DNA from: a virus
Reading direction: 5' to 3' (one strand)
Virus record (IMG/VR): IMGVR_UViG_3300025732_000026
Location: 1 to 64,000 of that record
DNA: 64,000 nucleotides
In this document: positions 16,461 through 25,245 of the stretch, piece after piece
Layout: every line of letters starts with the position of its first letter
Position numbering within the stretch: position 1 is the stretch's first letter
Made by a program: the position numbers and the translations under genes
Notes under the pieces: generated by a model
Databases searched by the model: none
Told to the model about the DNA's origin: nothing
Seen by the model: only the letters and a program-made list of their open reading frames with translations

Positions 16461-18169
16461 AGTTAGTATTTAAAAGTATACGGTGGAAGAATTTTTTAAG
16501 TACAGGTAATTATTGGAATTCAATTGATTTGAATATTAATGATAATGTATTGGTGTATGGAGAAAATTCTTTTGGAAAATCTACCGTGTTGGATGCCCTA
16601 TGTTTTTCATTGTATGGAAAAGCATTTAGAAACATCAATAAGGGCAATCTAATAAATTCAATTAATCAGAGAGAGTGTTTAACTGAGATTGAATTTGAAA
16701 TTAGTAATAAATCATATAGAATTCTTCGTGGCATTAAACCTAATATTTTTGAGATATATTGTAATGATGTATTATTGAATCAAGATGCCGCTATCAAGGA
16801 TTATCAAGAGTATCTCGAAAAAAATATTATCAAGCTAAATTACAAATCGTTTACTCAGATTGTAATTCTAGGTTCGGCATCTTTTACACCTTTTATGCAA
16901 TTGACGGCAGCAGATCGTAGAGGTGTTATAGAAGATTTATTGAATATTCAAATATTCTCGACTATGAATGAAATAGTCAGGAATAAGTTATCAGTAAATA
17001 AAGATTCTATTCTCGAAATGAAATATTCTAAAGATTTATTAGAACAAAGACATGATATTATTGAAAAACATTTAACAGAATCTAAGTTAGATAAGAAAAA
17101 TGAAATAGAAAAATGTGAAAATGAAATAGCAGTATTGAATTCCAATATTGTTTGTTTAAGTGAGAAAAAAGAGTCTCTAAATGAACAATTGATAAAGTAT
17201 CAGGATATCCATAAAAATTCGGCGTCAATCAAAGAATCATATGCGAAACTCCATAAAATGAAAATTAGAGGTGAAAGTAGTTTAAAGAAACTTCAAATGG
17301 AATTAAGTTTTTTTTGTGATAATGATACTTGTCCAACTTGTATGCAGGAAATCTCACCAAATATTAAAGATGAAAAAAAGAGTGAAATTTCAGAAAAAAT
17401 TAATGAGTTAAATAATACTCTTATTAAACTAGATAATAAAATTTTTATAGTTGATAAAAATAGTAGAATAATGGATAATGTTGCATCAAAAATTCAAGAA
17501 TTGAAAATGCAAATTCGAGAAATTGATATTTTATGTTCTACTAATAAAACACAAAGAGAAAATATTGCAAATAAAAAGCAATCGTTATATAATGCTAATC
17601 GATTAGTTGAAAATACCGAAAATGATTTAATTGATATTAAGAATCAGATAGATGTTATTGATGCGAAAATAATCGATCTTGTATTAGATAAGCATCATTT
17701 AGAAGCTGCCGCAAATATGTTTAAGGACAATGGTATAAAAACTAGAATCATTAAGCAATATTTACCATTGATTAATAAAACTATCAATAAATATTTGAGT
17801 TTACTTGAATTTTATGTTGATTTTTCTTTTGATGAAACTTTCAAGGAAACTATTAAATCCAGACATAGGGATGAGTTTAGTTATTATAATTTTTCAGAAG
17901 GCGAAAAATCAAAAATAAATTTAGCAATTCTTTTCTCTTGGCGAGAACTAACATTATTGAAATCATCATTTAACACAAATCTATTAGTCATGGATGAAAT
18001 CATTGATGGTGCATTAGATTTGAATGGTATTGATTGTTTTTGGAATCTGATAGGCAATTTAAAAGATTCAACTGTTTTTATAATATCACCAAAAGGTGAG
18101 AACTATCTTGATAAATTTTCAAAGAATATTAAATTTATTAAACAGAATGGTTTTTCGAAAATTGAATAA
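16457..18169 (+). CDS. 46: Recombination nuclease subunit gp46 (SbcC/Rad50-like)
   Basis: 570 residues from a TTG overlapping the gene 47 stop. Walker A is GENSFGKS (35-42). Two coiled-coil arms flank a zinc hook CPTC (292-295). The C-terminus has the ABC signature FSEGEKSKINLAILF and Walker B LLVMDEIIDGALD. It is the ATPase partner of gp47 in recombination-dependent replication and host DNA breakdown. Confidence 0.95.
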   Translation: MKLVFKSIRWKNFLSTGNYWNSIDLNINDNVLVYGENSFGKSTVLDALCFSLYGKAFRNINKGNLINSINQRECLTEIEFEISNKSYRILRGIKPNIFEIYCNDVLLNQDAAIKDYQEYLEKNIIKLNYKSFTQIVILGSASFTPFMQLTAADRRGVIEDLLNIQIFSTMNEIVRNKLSVNKDSILEMKYSKDLLEQRHDIIEKHLTESKLDKKNEIEKCENEIAVLNSNIVCLSEKKESLNEQLIKYQDIHKNSASIKESYAKLHKMKIRGESSLKKLQMELSFFCDNDTCPTCMQEISPNIKDEKKSEISEKINELNNTLIKLDNKIFIVDKNSRIMDNVASKIQELKMQIREIDILCSTNKTQRENIANKKQSLYNANRLVENTENDLIDIKNQIDVIDAKIIDLVLDKHHLEAAANMFKDNGIKTRIIKQYLPLINKTINKYLSLLEFYVDFSFDETFKETIKSRHRDEFSYYNFSEGEKSKINLAILFSWRELTLLKSSFNTNLLVMDEIIDGALDLNGIDCFWNLIGNLKDSTVFIISPKGENYLDKFSKNIKFIKQNGFSKIE

Positions 18170-18194
18170 TATTTTATTTTAAAAGAGATGATAA

Positions 18195-18773
18195 ATGACT
18201 GAAATTTTAACAATTAATACTGAGCAAAATATAATTAAACATGATTTAATTGAACCATTGACAGTTTATACTGAAGGTTTTGAATCTCTAAATCAACGTA
18301 TACCCGAATACACTGGAAAATTACCAGATACTAAAATATCAAAAATTATTGATCAGTTAAAAGTGACGATGAAAAAATATAATGGCATGGGATTAGCAGC
18401 TAATCAATGCAATATTAATTTGAGATTGTTTATTTTAGGTTCAGAAAATTTTCAGTTTGTTTGTATAAATCCTAAAATATTGCGATGTTCTGATAAAATG
18501 ATTAGAGATAAGGAAGGTTGTCTTTCATATCCTGCATTATTTTTATCCAAGGAACGACCCGAAACAATTGAAGTAGAATTTTTGACGGAACAAGGTGAAC
18601 TTAAACAAGTAGAATTTTCTGGATTAACAGCTAGGATTTTCTGCCATGAATTGGATCATTTAGATGGTAAATTATTTACCGATAGTATTGGAAAAACGTC
18701 AATGCTTTTGGCTAGACAGAAGCAACAAAAATTGATCAAGAAGTTTTCGAGAATTGTTAAAAACAAATATTAA
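18195..18773 (+). CDS. def: Peptide deformylase
   Basis: 192 residues. All three deformylase motifs are present: GMGLAANQ (64-71), EGCLSYP (107-113) with the metal Cys, and HELDH (151-155) with the metal His pair and catalytic Glu. It removes the N-formyl group from new proteins. Phage-encoded deformylases are known from marine T4-like viruses, where they are thought to aid turnover of host or phage proteins. It lies between gene 46 and the sugar-transfer genes. Confidence 0.93.
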   Translation: MTEILTINTEQNIIKHDLIEPLTVYTEGFESLNQRIPEYTGKLPDTKISKIIDQLKVTMKKYNGMGLAANQCNINLRLFILGSENFQFVCINPKILRCSDKMIRDKEGCLSYPALFLSKERPETIEVEFLTEQGELKQVEFSGLTARIFCHELDHLDGKLFTDSIGKTSMLLARQKQQKLIKKFSRIVKNKY

Positions 18774-18779
18774 ATTAAA

Positions 18780-19109
18780 ATGATAGAATCGACCAAATAT
18801 GATAGTTGTTTAGATGTTAGTAGCTCAGATAGAAAAATATCTGATTTTATGGACTTATCTGAAACTGAAAAGGAAGAATTATTCATTGATAAAGAATGGA
18901 AAAAATACTGGATCAATATGCCAGAATTTGTTCAAGAGGATAAACCCCCTCATCGAAGAATTATTCTAAATTTTAGAAGTGAAGATGATTATCAAAATTT
19001 TGCAAAATTGATCGAACAAAATTTGACAGAAAAGACTAAAAGTATATGGTATCCTAAATTAGAAAAAGATGATAATTTTTTGAAACGTTGGATAGAAGTT
19101 GAAGAATAG
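18780..19109 (+). CDS. Conserved small phage protein
   Basis: 109 residues. The block WKKYWINMPEFVQEDKPPHRRIILNFRSEDDYQNFAKLI...LTEKTKSIWYPK belongs to a small domain found in many phages and often next to or fused with DNA-modifying or ParB-like proteins. No catalytic motif is visible. Here it directly precedes two glycosyltransferase-like genes, with its stop overlapping the next start. Its role is unknown. Confidence 0.65.
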   Translation: MIESTKYDSCLDVSSSDRKISDFMDLSETEKEELFIDKEWKKYWINMPEFVQEDKPPHRRIILNFRSEDDYQNFAKLIEQNLTEKTKSIWYPKLEKDDNFLKRWIEVEE

Positions 19110-20154
19110 TTTAATATATAGTGCGTGGGGCATAACGAGCGAACCAACAAAAAATCTAATAAATCAAATTAGAATTTTAAATACAACAGATTCTAAAATT
19201 AATTTATTAACTAATGCTACTACAGATTCTGGTAAAAAGTATATTGAAAATATTGCTAATATAAAAATTAGAGAGCAAATAAATTTATTTTCTAATTTTT
19301 ATGAAAACAGAGTGAAAAAACTAGAAAATTGGATTCAAGTATATGATGAATTAAATGTTTGTGATTTAGAAAAATATGATGCTTTTTATATTTTCGGTGG
19401 AATATTTTCTAGTGCCTCTAAATTAAGGCGTGGAACTGATAGAAATTATGTTTTTCCTAGAGACAATGGTCAGTTAAGATTTGAAAGTATTGGCAAACAT
19501 TTGCTAAATATTTTAGCGGTACTTAAAGCGCATACTGATTATTGTATTCCTATCCATGATATTTGTTATGATCCATTAGAATATTCTTTAAGTTTATTTC
19601 ATCCAGATTATCAACCAAAATCAAATTATTTTTTATATCATGGATATGATATGCCAGCATATAATATGCATCGATTAGATTCAATGCAATATTATTTAAA
19701 TTTCAAAAAAAAGTTTTTTCAAATAGAAAAAACTTTAGATTTCGTTTTTGGTATGACAGTAATGGAAGCAGATAGAATGTCATATTATGAGTATGCAGAT
19801 TTATTTTCTAAAAAGTTTCAAAGGAATTTTTTTGTAGCAAATAATAAATTTAATAATATTAATACATTTGTCGATAGAGATAAATATTTAAATTTTATAA
19901 GCGCATCAAAATACACATTGATTTTACCGGCATATGATACTAATTCATTCTCAATATATAGATTGATAGAATCGTTATCAAATGATTGTTTGCCATTTAT
20001 ACATCAAGATTGTATAATAGATGATGTTGAAAAATCGTTTAATGTTGATCTGAGTATGTTAAAAACTGATAAGATTTTTTCAGAATCACAACGATTGGAA
20101 ATATTAGAATATCTTAAAAGTAAAATTTTAGTTGTTGAAAAATTATTTAAATGA
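19099..20154 (+). CDS. GT-B-like glycosyltransferase, possibly acting on DNA
   Basis: 351 residues from a TTG start overlapping the previous gene by 11 bases. The N-terminal half looks Rossmann-like (SLIYSAWGITSEPT...DAFYIFGGIFSS). The C-terminal block ASKYTLILPAYDTNSFSIYRLIESLSNDCLPF is the nucleotide-sugar-binding pattern of GT-B enzymes. Next to a TET-associated-type glycosyltransferase gene it could be a second DNA glucosylation enzyme, comparable in role to T4 alpha- or beta-glucosyltransferase. The substrate is not shown by the sequence. Confidence 0.6.
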   Translation: MKNSLIYSAWGITSEPTKNLINQIRILNTTDSKINLLTNATTDSGKKYIENIANIKIREQINLFSNFYENRVKKLENWIQVYDELNVCDLEKYDAFYIFGGIFSSASKLRRGTDRNYVFPRDNGQLRFESIGKHLLNILAVLKAHTDYCIPIHDICYDPLEYSLSLFHPDYQPKSNYFLYHGYDMPAYNMHRLDSMQYYLNFKKKFFQIEKTLDFVFGMTVMEADRMSYYEYADLFSKKFQRNFFVANNKFNNINTFVDRDKYLNFISASKYTLILPAYDTNSFSIYRLIESLSNDCLPFIHQDCIIDDVEKSFNVDLSMLKTDKIFSESQRLEILEYLKSKILVVEKLFK

Positions 20155-21011
20155 CAAATCCTAGTTATCCTGTTTATATAGTTTCTAAGAAAAGATCAGA
20201 TTCAATGTTTACATCTCGTTCTTTGACTAGGATGAAAGTTCCACATTATATTGCAATCGAACCCCAAGATTTGGAAAATTATCAATTAGCTTTAGATAAT
20301 TTTAATTTGAGAAACTTTGCAACATTATTGATATTGCCTTTTAGTAATCATGGCGATGGCCCAGGTAGAGCAAGAAATTGGTGTTGGGATCATGCGATCA
20401 GTTTAAATACAGAAAGTCATTGGGTGTTGGATGATAATATTCAAGATTTTTATAGGCTACATTTAAATCAGAGAATCAGGGTAGAATCTGGATGTATTTT
20501 TAAAGCGGCAGAAGATTTTGTCGACAGATTTGAGAATGTTCCAGTAGCGGGATTCCAATATAGATTTTTTGTTGCGCCTAATAGTTATTATCCACCTTAT
20601 GTTAAAAATACTAGAATATATTCTTGTCTATTGATTAGGAATGATTGTAAACATCGTTGGCGTTCGCGTTATAATGAGGATACGATACTATCATTAGATG
20701 TATTAAAAGACGGTGATTGCACTATTCAATTTAATGCTTTTTTACAAGGAAAAGTAGCAACTCAGACAGTTAAGGGCGGCAATACAGATGAATTTTATGA
20801 CCGTGAAGGCACACTAAATAAATCTAAAATGTTAGTTGATGTTCATCCAGATGTATCAAGATTAGTTTACAGATATGGTAGATGGCATCATCATGTTAAT
20901 TATGAACCTTTTAAAAAAAATAAATTGATACTTAAATCTGGATTAAATATTCCAAAAACTATTAACAATTATGGAATGAAATTGGTAACAAATTATTCAG
21001 AAAATACTTGA
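20151..21011 (+). CDS. TET-associated-type DNA glycosyltransferase (TAGT/GREB1-C-like)
   Basis: 286 residues. The pattern PVYIVSKKRSDS, RMKVPHYIAIEPQD, LPFSNHGDGPGRARNWCWDHAI and HWVLDDNIQDFYR (Asp94-Asp95-Asn96) matches the GT-A-like family associated with TET/JBP dioxygenases. Members add sugars to hydroxymethylated pyrimidines in phage DNA. The start overlaps the preceding GT-B-like gene by four bases. No TET dioxygenase is visible in the window, so the source of hydroxymethyl bases is open. A promoter for a structured RNA overlaps its stop. Confidence 0.78.
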   Translation: MTNPSYPVYIVSKKRSDSMFTSRSLTRMKVPHYIAIEPQDLENYQLALDNFNLRNFATLLILPFSNHGDGPGRARNWCWDHAISLNTESHWVLDDNIQDFYRLHLNQRIRVESGCIFKAAEDFVDRFENVPVAGFQYRFFVAPNSYYPPYVKNTRIYSCLLIRNDCKHRWRSRYNEDTILSLDVLKDGDCTIQFNAFLQGKVATQTVKGGNTDEFYDREGTLNKSKMLVDVHPDVSRLVYRYGRWHHHVNYEPFKKNKLILKSGLNIPKTINNYGMKLVTNYSENT

Positions 21012-21036
21012 TATTTTGAATTGATTGTGATATACT
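21008..21036 (+). promoter_or_regulatory. Sigma70-like promoter for a structured RNA
   Basis: TTGATA, a 17-base spacer and TATACT. It starts inside the stop region of the glycosyltransferase gene and points into about 120 bases with no rightward gene, only paired structure. Confidence 0.65.
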
Positions 21037-21042
21037 GTGTAT

Positions 21043-21165
21043 AGGTTGATAGTTCTTCGCAACTATTATCCTTAAGAAGATTGGATGAGACTATCATTCC
21101 CTCCCATGATAGAAAGTCAACATCGATAAAGTTTGATCCTTGAATCTCATTCAATCTTCTTTAAA
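21043..21165 (+). ncRNA. Candidate structured small RNA
   Basis: Downstream of the promoter lie a hairpin ATAGTT-cttcgc-AACTAT (21049-21066) and a 17-bp closing stem (21074-21090 with 21145-21161, one G-U pair). That stem encloses a perfect 7-bp hairpin (21091-21112) with the loop TCCCTCCC and a weaker TCAAC/GTTTGA hairpin (about 21117-21136). No rightward reading frame fits. The C-rich loop could pair with ribosome sites. The 3' end overlaps the stop of a convergent gene, so a bidirectional terminator is the alternative. Confidence 0.5.
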
Positions 21166-21596
21166 TTTATAATATCATGTTGAAATTCTTCTCTTTTTAC
21201 CCAGTTGCGATAAACTTTACTTCTGATATTATCATTTAAGAATTTATCTGTTAGTAGTGCATTATAATGGTATAACATACATTCTTCCGCATATAATAAT
21301 TCACCTTTTGATTGACAAAAGAGAAGAATTTCTCTATTAAAAACTTTTGGACTTTCTATGTTGATTATGTCTTTAATAGAAGGGGAAGAAGAGTGATATG
21401 ATAACCAATCAGATTCTACTTTAATTTTTTTTCTTTTTTTATTGATTGTTTTTATTTTAGATTGATATAGTAATTTTCTACCGATATATTTTTGCCCGGT
21501 TTTCTTGTATGTTAAAATGTAAATAAATCCTATGGAATTTGGTGGAATTTTATCAATCGAATCTATAATGTTCTGTTTATATGTCCAAGGATTCAT
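21147..21596 (-). CDS. GIY-YIG endonuclease, Seg-like
   Basis: 149 residues. The GIY-YIG core reads GFIYILTYKKTGQKYIGRK (residues ~23-41), followed by VESDWLSYHSSS and NREILLFC with Glu and Cys spacing typical of phage Seg-like enzymes. The catalytic Arg and a downstream Glu (KGELLYAEE) are present. It is encoded opposite to its neighbours, as mobile intergenic nucleases often are. It is likely a free-standing homing endonuclease. Confidence 0.8.
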   Translation of the reverse strand: MNPWTYKQNIIDSIDKIPPNSIGFIYILTYKKTGQKYIGRKLLYQSKIKTINKKRKKIKVESDWLSYHSSSPSIKDIINIESPKVFNREILLFCQSKGELLYAEECMLYHYNALLTDKFLNDNIRSKVYRNWVKREEFQHDIINLKKIE

Positions 21597-21597
21597 G

Positions 21598-21626
21598 TTG
21601 ACTTTTTAGTTGACTTGATATATGAT
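21598..21626 (+). promoter_or_regulatory. Sigma70-like promoter for small early genes
   Basis: TTGACT, a 17-base spacer and TATGAT, 32 bases before the gene at 21659. It lies in the divergent gap beside the leftward nuclease gene. Confidence 0.6.
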
Positions 21627-21658
21627 ATGATATTAATTCTATTTATATTGGACGGTAT

Positions 21659-21916
21659 ATGTCAGACGGTTTAAATGATTCATGGATAGATATTCGAAAA
21701 ATCAATTTTGAAAAAAAACTTAAAATAATAGAATCGAAGAAAAAGAAAGTTGTTGTTAAATTTTTAATAGAATTGCAGGATTCGGTGTCAAAATTTCAGA
21801 AATCTAATCCAACATTAACTAAAAAACAATGGGAACTGTTAGGAGATATTGAAAAGAATTTGAATAAAATTTTTAAAGAACCTAAAATTGTTGTGGGCGA
21901 AGATCAAATTGATTAA
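21659..21916 (+). CDS. Small charged protein
   Basis: 85 residues, Lys- and Glu-rich, mainly helical (NFEKKLKIIESKKKKVVVKF). The first gene after an early-type promoter. The family is not recognised. A short unknown early protein, possibly acting on the host, is plausible from position only. Confidence 0.6.
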   Translation: MSDGLNDSWIDIRKINFEKKLKIIESKKKKVVVKFLIELQDSVSKFQKSNPTLTKKQWELLGDIEKNLNKIFKEPKIVVGEDQID

Positions 21917-21951
21917 TTTTCCAGCATTATGAAATTTAATAGGAGAAATCA

Positions 21952-22161
21952 ATGCATTGCGATATTTCTTGGGCTATAGCATCTTTTATATTTTATTTGA
22001 TGTTAATGGTGGTATCATCTTTTTTAGTTTTATATGTAAATGATAGATCATCAACCGATGGAATAATTTCTAAATTTGCAATTCTACCAATACTTGTATT
22101 GATGGTATCTTTTACTGTATATGTAATGTTAGATTTTTATTTTGTGTGTTTTCTTAAATAG
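21952..22161 (+). CDS. Small membrane protein, two TM segments
   Basis: 69 residues with a good AGGAG ribosome site. Two hydrophobic segments (about residues 5-28 and 44-66) flank a short polar loop (NDRSSTDG). Location in the inner membrane is predicted. No family is recognised. Confidence 0.6.
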   Translation: MHCDISWAIASFIFYLMLMVVSSFLVLYVNDRSSTDGIISKFAILPILVLMVSFTVYVMLDFYFVCFLK

Positions 22162-22186
22162 TATTTATTAAATAATTCTTGAGAGT

Positions 22187-22372
22187 ATGAAATTTTTAGA
22201 AGCTTGTAGAAATACATGTGAAGCATCTTTTGTGAAAAATTTATTAATTCGATTCTTTTCAAAGAAAAGAAAAGAAAGAGATGATTTGTTGGATTGCAAT
22301 GTTATAATAGGTAAATGGTTTGGCAAGGATTATTTTATCGATTACGAAAAATCGGAGATTAATAATGATTGA
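22187..22372 (+). CDS. Small basic protein
   Basis: 61 residues with three Cys in the first 45 and a basic centre (RFFSKKRKERDD). Its end overlaps the next gene by 8 bases. The family is not recognised. Confidence 0.5.
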   Translation: MKFLEACRNTCEASFVKNLLIRFFSKKRKERDDLLDCNVIIGKWFGKDYFIDYEKSEINND

Positions 22373-22724
22373 TGTGCAGACTGCGAGAAGTATTTTAAAT
22401 GAATTTCAAAATGAGTTTCAATGCGATAAATTCGCTACTATTAAGAATATAGATGAGAATGATTTTGATCTATATTCCGGTGATTATGGCAATTTCTCAG
22501 ATGCGGAATTTTTACCAGAGTATGAAGAAAAATTTAATAGATTATCCGAGTTTATTATGGCACATGATAAATTTGTAGTATATGATAATGATTTAGATTT
22601 TATCTATGATGCTAATCCAAATAGTGATGATAGTGATATTGAGCTATGTATTAAGTATCTAAATCAATTTATCAATAAAATTGAAGCAGAGCAAAATATG
22701 ATACATCATATGTCAAAGGATTAA
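22365..22724 (+). CDS. Small acidic protein
   Basis: 119 residues from the ATG at 22365, preceded by CGGAG; an upstream TTG at 22320 is less likely. It is strongly acidic, with many Asp, Glu and Asn, no membrane segment and no known motif. Acidic early phage proteins sometimes mimic DNA; that idea is speculative here. Confidence 0.6.
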   Translation: MIDVQTARSILNEFQNEFQCDKFATIKNIDENDFDLYSGDYGNFSDAEFLPEYEEKFNRLSEFIMAHDKFVVYDNDLDFIYDANPNSDDSDIELCIKYLNQFINKIEAEQNMIHHMSKD

Positions 22725-22725
22725 C

Positions 22726-22833
22726 GTGGAATTATTATATAATTTTCTATCGATAATGTTTACTATTTTCGGGATAATATTTGTATACGTGATTTTGGTG
22801 AATATTAAGAATATTTTTAAAGATAATTCTTGA
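22726..22833 (+). CDS. Membrane micro-protein, 35 aa
   Basis: GTG start one base after the previous stop. One hydrophobic segment (FTIFGIIFVYVILV, residues ~12-25) with a short polar tail. The stop overlaps the -35 box of the next promoter. Similar single-span micro-proteins occur at 31725 and 63109. Confidence 0.4.
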   Translation: MELLYNFLSIMFTIFGIIFVYVILVNIKNIFKDNS

Positions 22834-22857
22834 CAGTAAGAAATTTTTCTGTATAAT
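22830..22857 (+). promoter_or_regulatory. Sigma70-like promoter
   Basis: Consensus TTGACA and TATAAT separated by 16 bases, 38 bases before the ATG at 22896. It is one of the closest matches to consensus in the window. Confidence 0.75.
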
Positions 22858-22895
22858 TAAATCATATTGATTAATTATTGAAGAGGGATTATAAA

Positions 22896-23471
22896 ATGTT
22901 TTCAGTAAATACATTAAAAGCTGCAAGTAATTTTTGTATATCTAAAGGTGTTGTGAGTAAATCTTATACAAATATTAATTTATATCGTAGAAAAGGTTTT
23001 CTTTATATTATTTCAGTAGATGGTCCATCAATGTTAGTTCAACGATATATTGATTCTGAACAAGTTGAATCTAGTGAATTTTCATTTCACAATAGTTTAG
23101 TTAAAGATTTATCATCTAAATCATATTTTACTATAAGTGATTCTAAATTAGTGATTGCAGATGGTATCAATGTAAATGTTCCACTAGAACAATCAACAAT
23201 GAGTTTTGAAGCAATATGCAGAGTTATACCAAAAAATATAAGTAATGAACCTTCAGATTTCGATTTCAGAATATTGGATAAATTTGAAAAGGTGTCAAAA
23301 ATATTGACAATTGGTCGACCCTTTCTTTCACAAAATGGTAAAACTGGAACTTCGATAGTTAATTTCTTGAAAACAGATAATGTCTTTGGTGTTATTATGC
23401 CGCTTAGACTATTTAAAGAAAATGAAGAGAGGGTTGTTATTAATGTTGATGATATGTTAATGCTTGATTGA
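22896..23471 (+). CDS. Unknown protein with possible clamp-like pattern
   Basis: 191 residues from the ATG at 22896, with an AGAGGG ribosome site; a TTG at 22878 is an upstream alternative. The sequence alternates strands and helices (FLYIISVDGPSMLVQRYID...FTISDSKLVIADGI), which recalls the subdomain pattern of sliding clamps, but it lacks a clear signature. It is driven by its own strong early promoter. Function unknown. Confidence 0.6.
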   Translation: MFSVNTLKAASNFCISKGVVSKSYTNINLYRRKGFLYIISVDGPSMLVQRYIDSEQVESSEFSFHNSLVKDLSSKSYFTISDSKLVIADGINVNVPLEQSTMSFEAICRVIPKNISNEPSDFDFRILDKFEKVSKILTIGRPFLSQNGKTGTSIVNFLKTDNVFGVIMPLRLFKENEERVVINVDDMLMLD

Positions 23472-23510
23472 ATGTTATCAATGTATGTGATTGGATTAGA
23501 TATAGAATGA

Positions 23511-25124
23511 TTAAAGATTTATGAAATACACTTTTTGGCCACAATCAAATATTCTGATCCAATCGTTGTTGAAGCAATTTTCTTCTTCTGTAAGCGTATC
23601 GTCAAAATTATCAAATATATTTTTTAATTTATGTTTTTGAAATTCTTGCCTATTTTTGATTAATCCAGATTTATAGTAAACATATCCTGGTTTGGATTGA
23701 TGTGAATATTGAAATCCGGATTTTTCATATGAAGTGCCATCGAATAATCTTAAATCACAGAAAGTTTGAATTGATGTAATATTATGATTTTTGACTGCGT
23801 GTTTCAGTAGTTTTGAAAATCCACCTATAATATTAGTGTTTATTAGATTGCAATATCGTAATAGTTCATGTGAATATTTCTTATCGAATCTCGATTTACC
23901 AAATCCAATAACAGCAACTAATTGTTTATTATATGTTAGTCCATATCGAATAGATGAATTAACATTGCCTTGAATATGATTATATTCTAAAAATTCTTTA
24001 TATGTATTCGAATTTAGTGGAATAATTTCGCATTTTCTTGCATAAATTCTTTCATTTAGTTTTAGATTTGATTTTATTATTGATTTAATAATATCTTGTT
24101 TTTGTAACCATTCAGTATCCCATATTTGAAGTAATTTGATATTTTGATCTTTGCATAAATTATATTTTATTAAGTGTCTATTTTCATCTTCAGCGTGAAA
24201 ATACATCCCATTAAATTCGATACCTAAATTATAATCTGGAAGATAAATATCGATTTCTTTAGGTTTGATGATTGTTCTATCGTTTATTTTTAAATTAGGA
24301 ATTCCTAATGACGATATAAAATCCTGTATTTCTTTTTGTTGTTTTCCAAATTTGGTCGAAAAGAAATTTATTTCTATATTATGTTGCTTAAACCATAGAT
24401 ATACTGCCCTATATGTCACTTGTAAATCTTTGGCAATATCAGTTATTGTTTTAGTTTTATTTTGTTCTTTTAGCCATTCTTTATTCCTAAGAGCATAATA
24501 TGCTTTTTCATTTTTTGATTTTAATATTTCATCGTTTGCATTTTGAATTTTTTCTTTTATTTCGGGCACTAAACACGTATGTTCATATCCATATTTTTCT
24601 AAATTTGTTTGTTTTGCTTTATCTATGTTATTATATTTTTCGTTGCCATATCTATCTAGTTTAGTTTTTTTTATTTTTCCAACAGATTCTTGTGTTTGAA
24701 AATAGTATTCTACACCATATTTTTTTAGATTAGATTCTTTTAACTTTTCTTGTAATTTTGAATAATCATTGTTAGTTTTTATTTTTAAATTTCTTTCATC
24801 CGATTGAGTTGAACAGTATTTCGAACAATAGTCATAATATCCATCATTAAATGTATTGAAGTTTACTGTATTTGATTGGCATGTTTTACAAATAGGAATT
24901 GTGGAAAGACCATTGATAATATGATAAATTCTTTCTGAGAATAAACAATCTTTAGATAAATGCTGTGTCGATGCTAATATATCATCATAGATTTCTTTGA
25001 TATTCTTGTTGATCCACCAAGATTCAAGACACACTCTATTGTTTAATCCTGATCTACCTTTTTTGGTAAAACAGTTTGCTTCGATCCAATCTTTTTTGTT
25101 GTTTAAATAAATTTGATATTGCAT
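23511..25124 (-). CDS. Free-standing homing endonuclease, EDxHD/Vsr-like
   Basis: 537 residues. The N-terminus has a zinc-type segment CKTCQSN...YDYCSKYC. Several repeats LKKYGVEYYFQT/LDRYGNEKY/LEKYGYEHT and a helix-turn-helix (TITDIAKDLQVTYRAVYLWFKQH) follow. The nuclease core has IDIYLPDYNLGIEFNGMYFHAE (Asp, Glu, His). The C-terminal module (LLRYCNLINTNIIGGFSKLLKHAV, RIFDCGQKVY) is shared with the gene at 4598. It lies against the flow of its neighbours. Confidence 0.8.
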   Translation of the reverse strand: MQYQIYLNNKKDWIEANCFTKKGRSGLNNRVCLESWWINKNIKEIYDDILASTQHLSKDCLFSERIYHIINGLSTIPICKTCQSNTVNFNTFNDGYYDYCSKYCSTQSDERNLKIKTNNDYSKLQEKLKESNLKKYGVEYYFQTQESVGKIKKTKLDRYGNEKYNNIDKAKQTNLEKYGYEHTCLVPEIKEKIQNANDEILKSKNEKAYYALRNKEWLKEQNKTKTITDIAKDLQVTYRAVYLWFKQHNIEINFFSTKFGKQQKEIQDFISSLGIPNLKINDRTIIKPKEIDIYLPDYNLGIEFNGMYFHAEDENRHLIKYNLCKDQNIKLLQIWDTEWLQKQDIIKSIIKSNLKLNERIYARKCEIIPLNSNTYKEFLEYNHIQGNVNSSIRYGLTYNKQLVAVIGFGKSRFDKKYSHELLRYCNLINTNIIGGFSKLLKHAVKNHNITSIQTFCDLRLFDGTSYEKSGFQYSHQSKPGYVYYKSGLIKNRQEFQKHKLKNIFDNFDDTLTEEENCFNNDWIRIFDCGQKVYFINL

Positions 25125-25245
25125 ATTGATTTTTTATTTTAGATATGATATTATAGTATATTGGGTGTAAAATAGCAAGATAAATATTATGATATGTGAT
25201 AATTCTATATAATGATTTTAGATAATTTTATATAGGATTTTTTTA

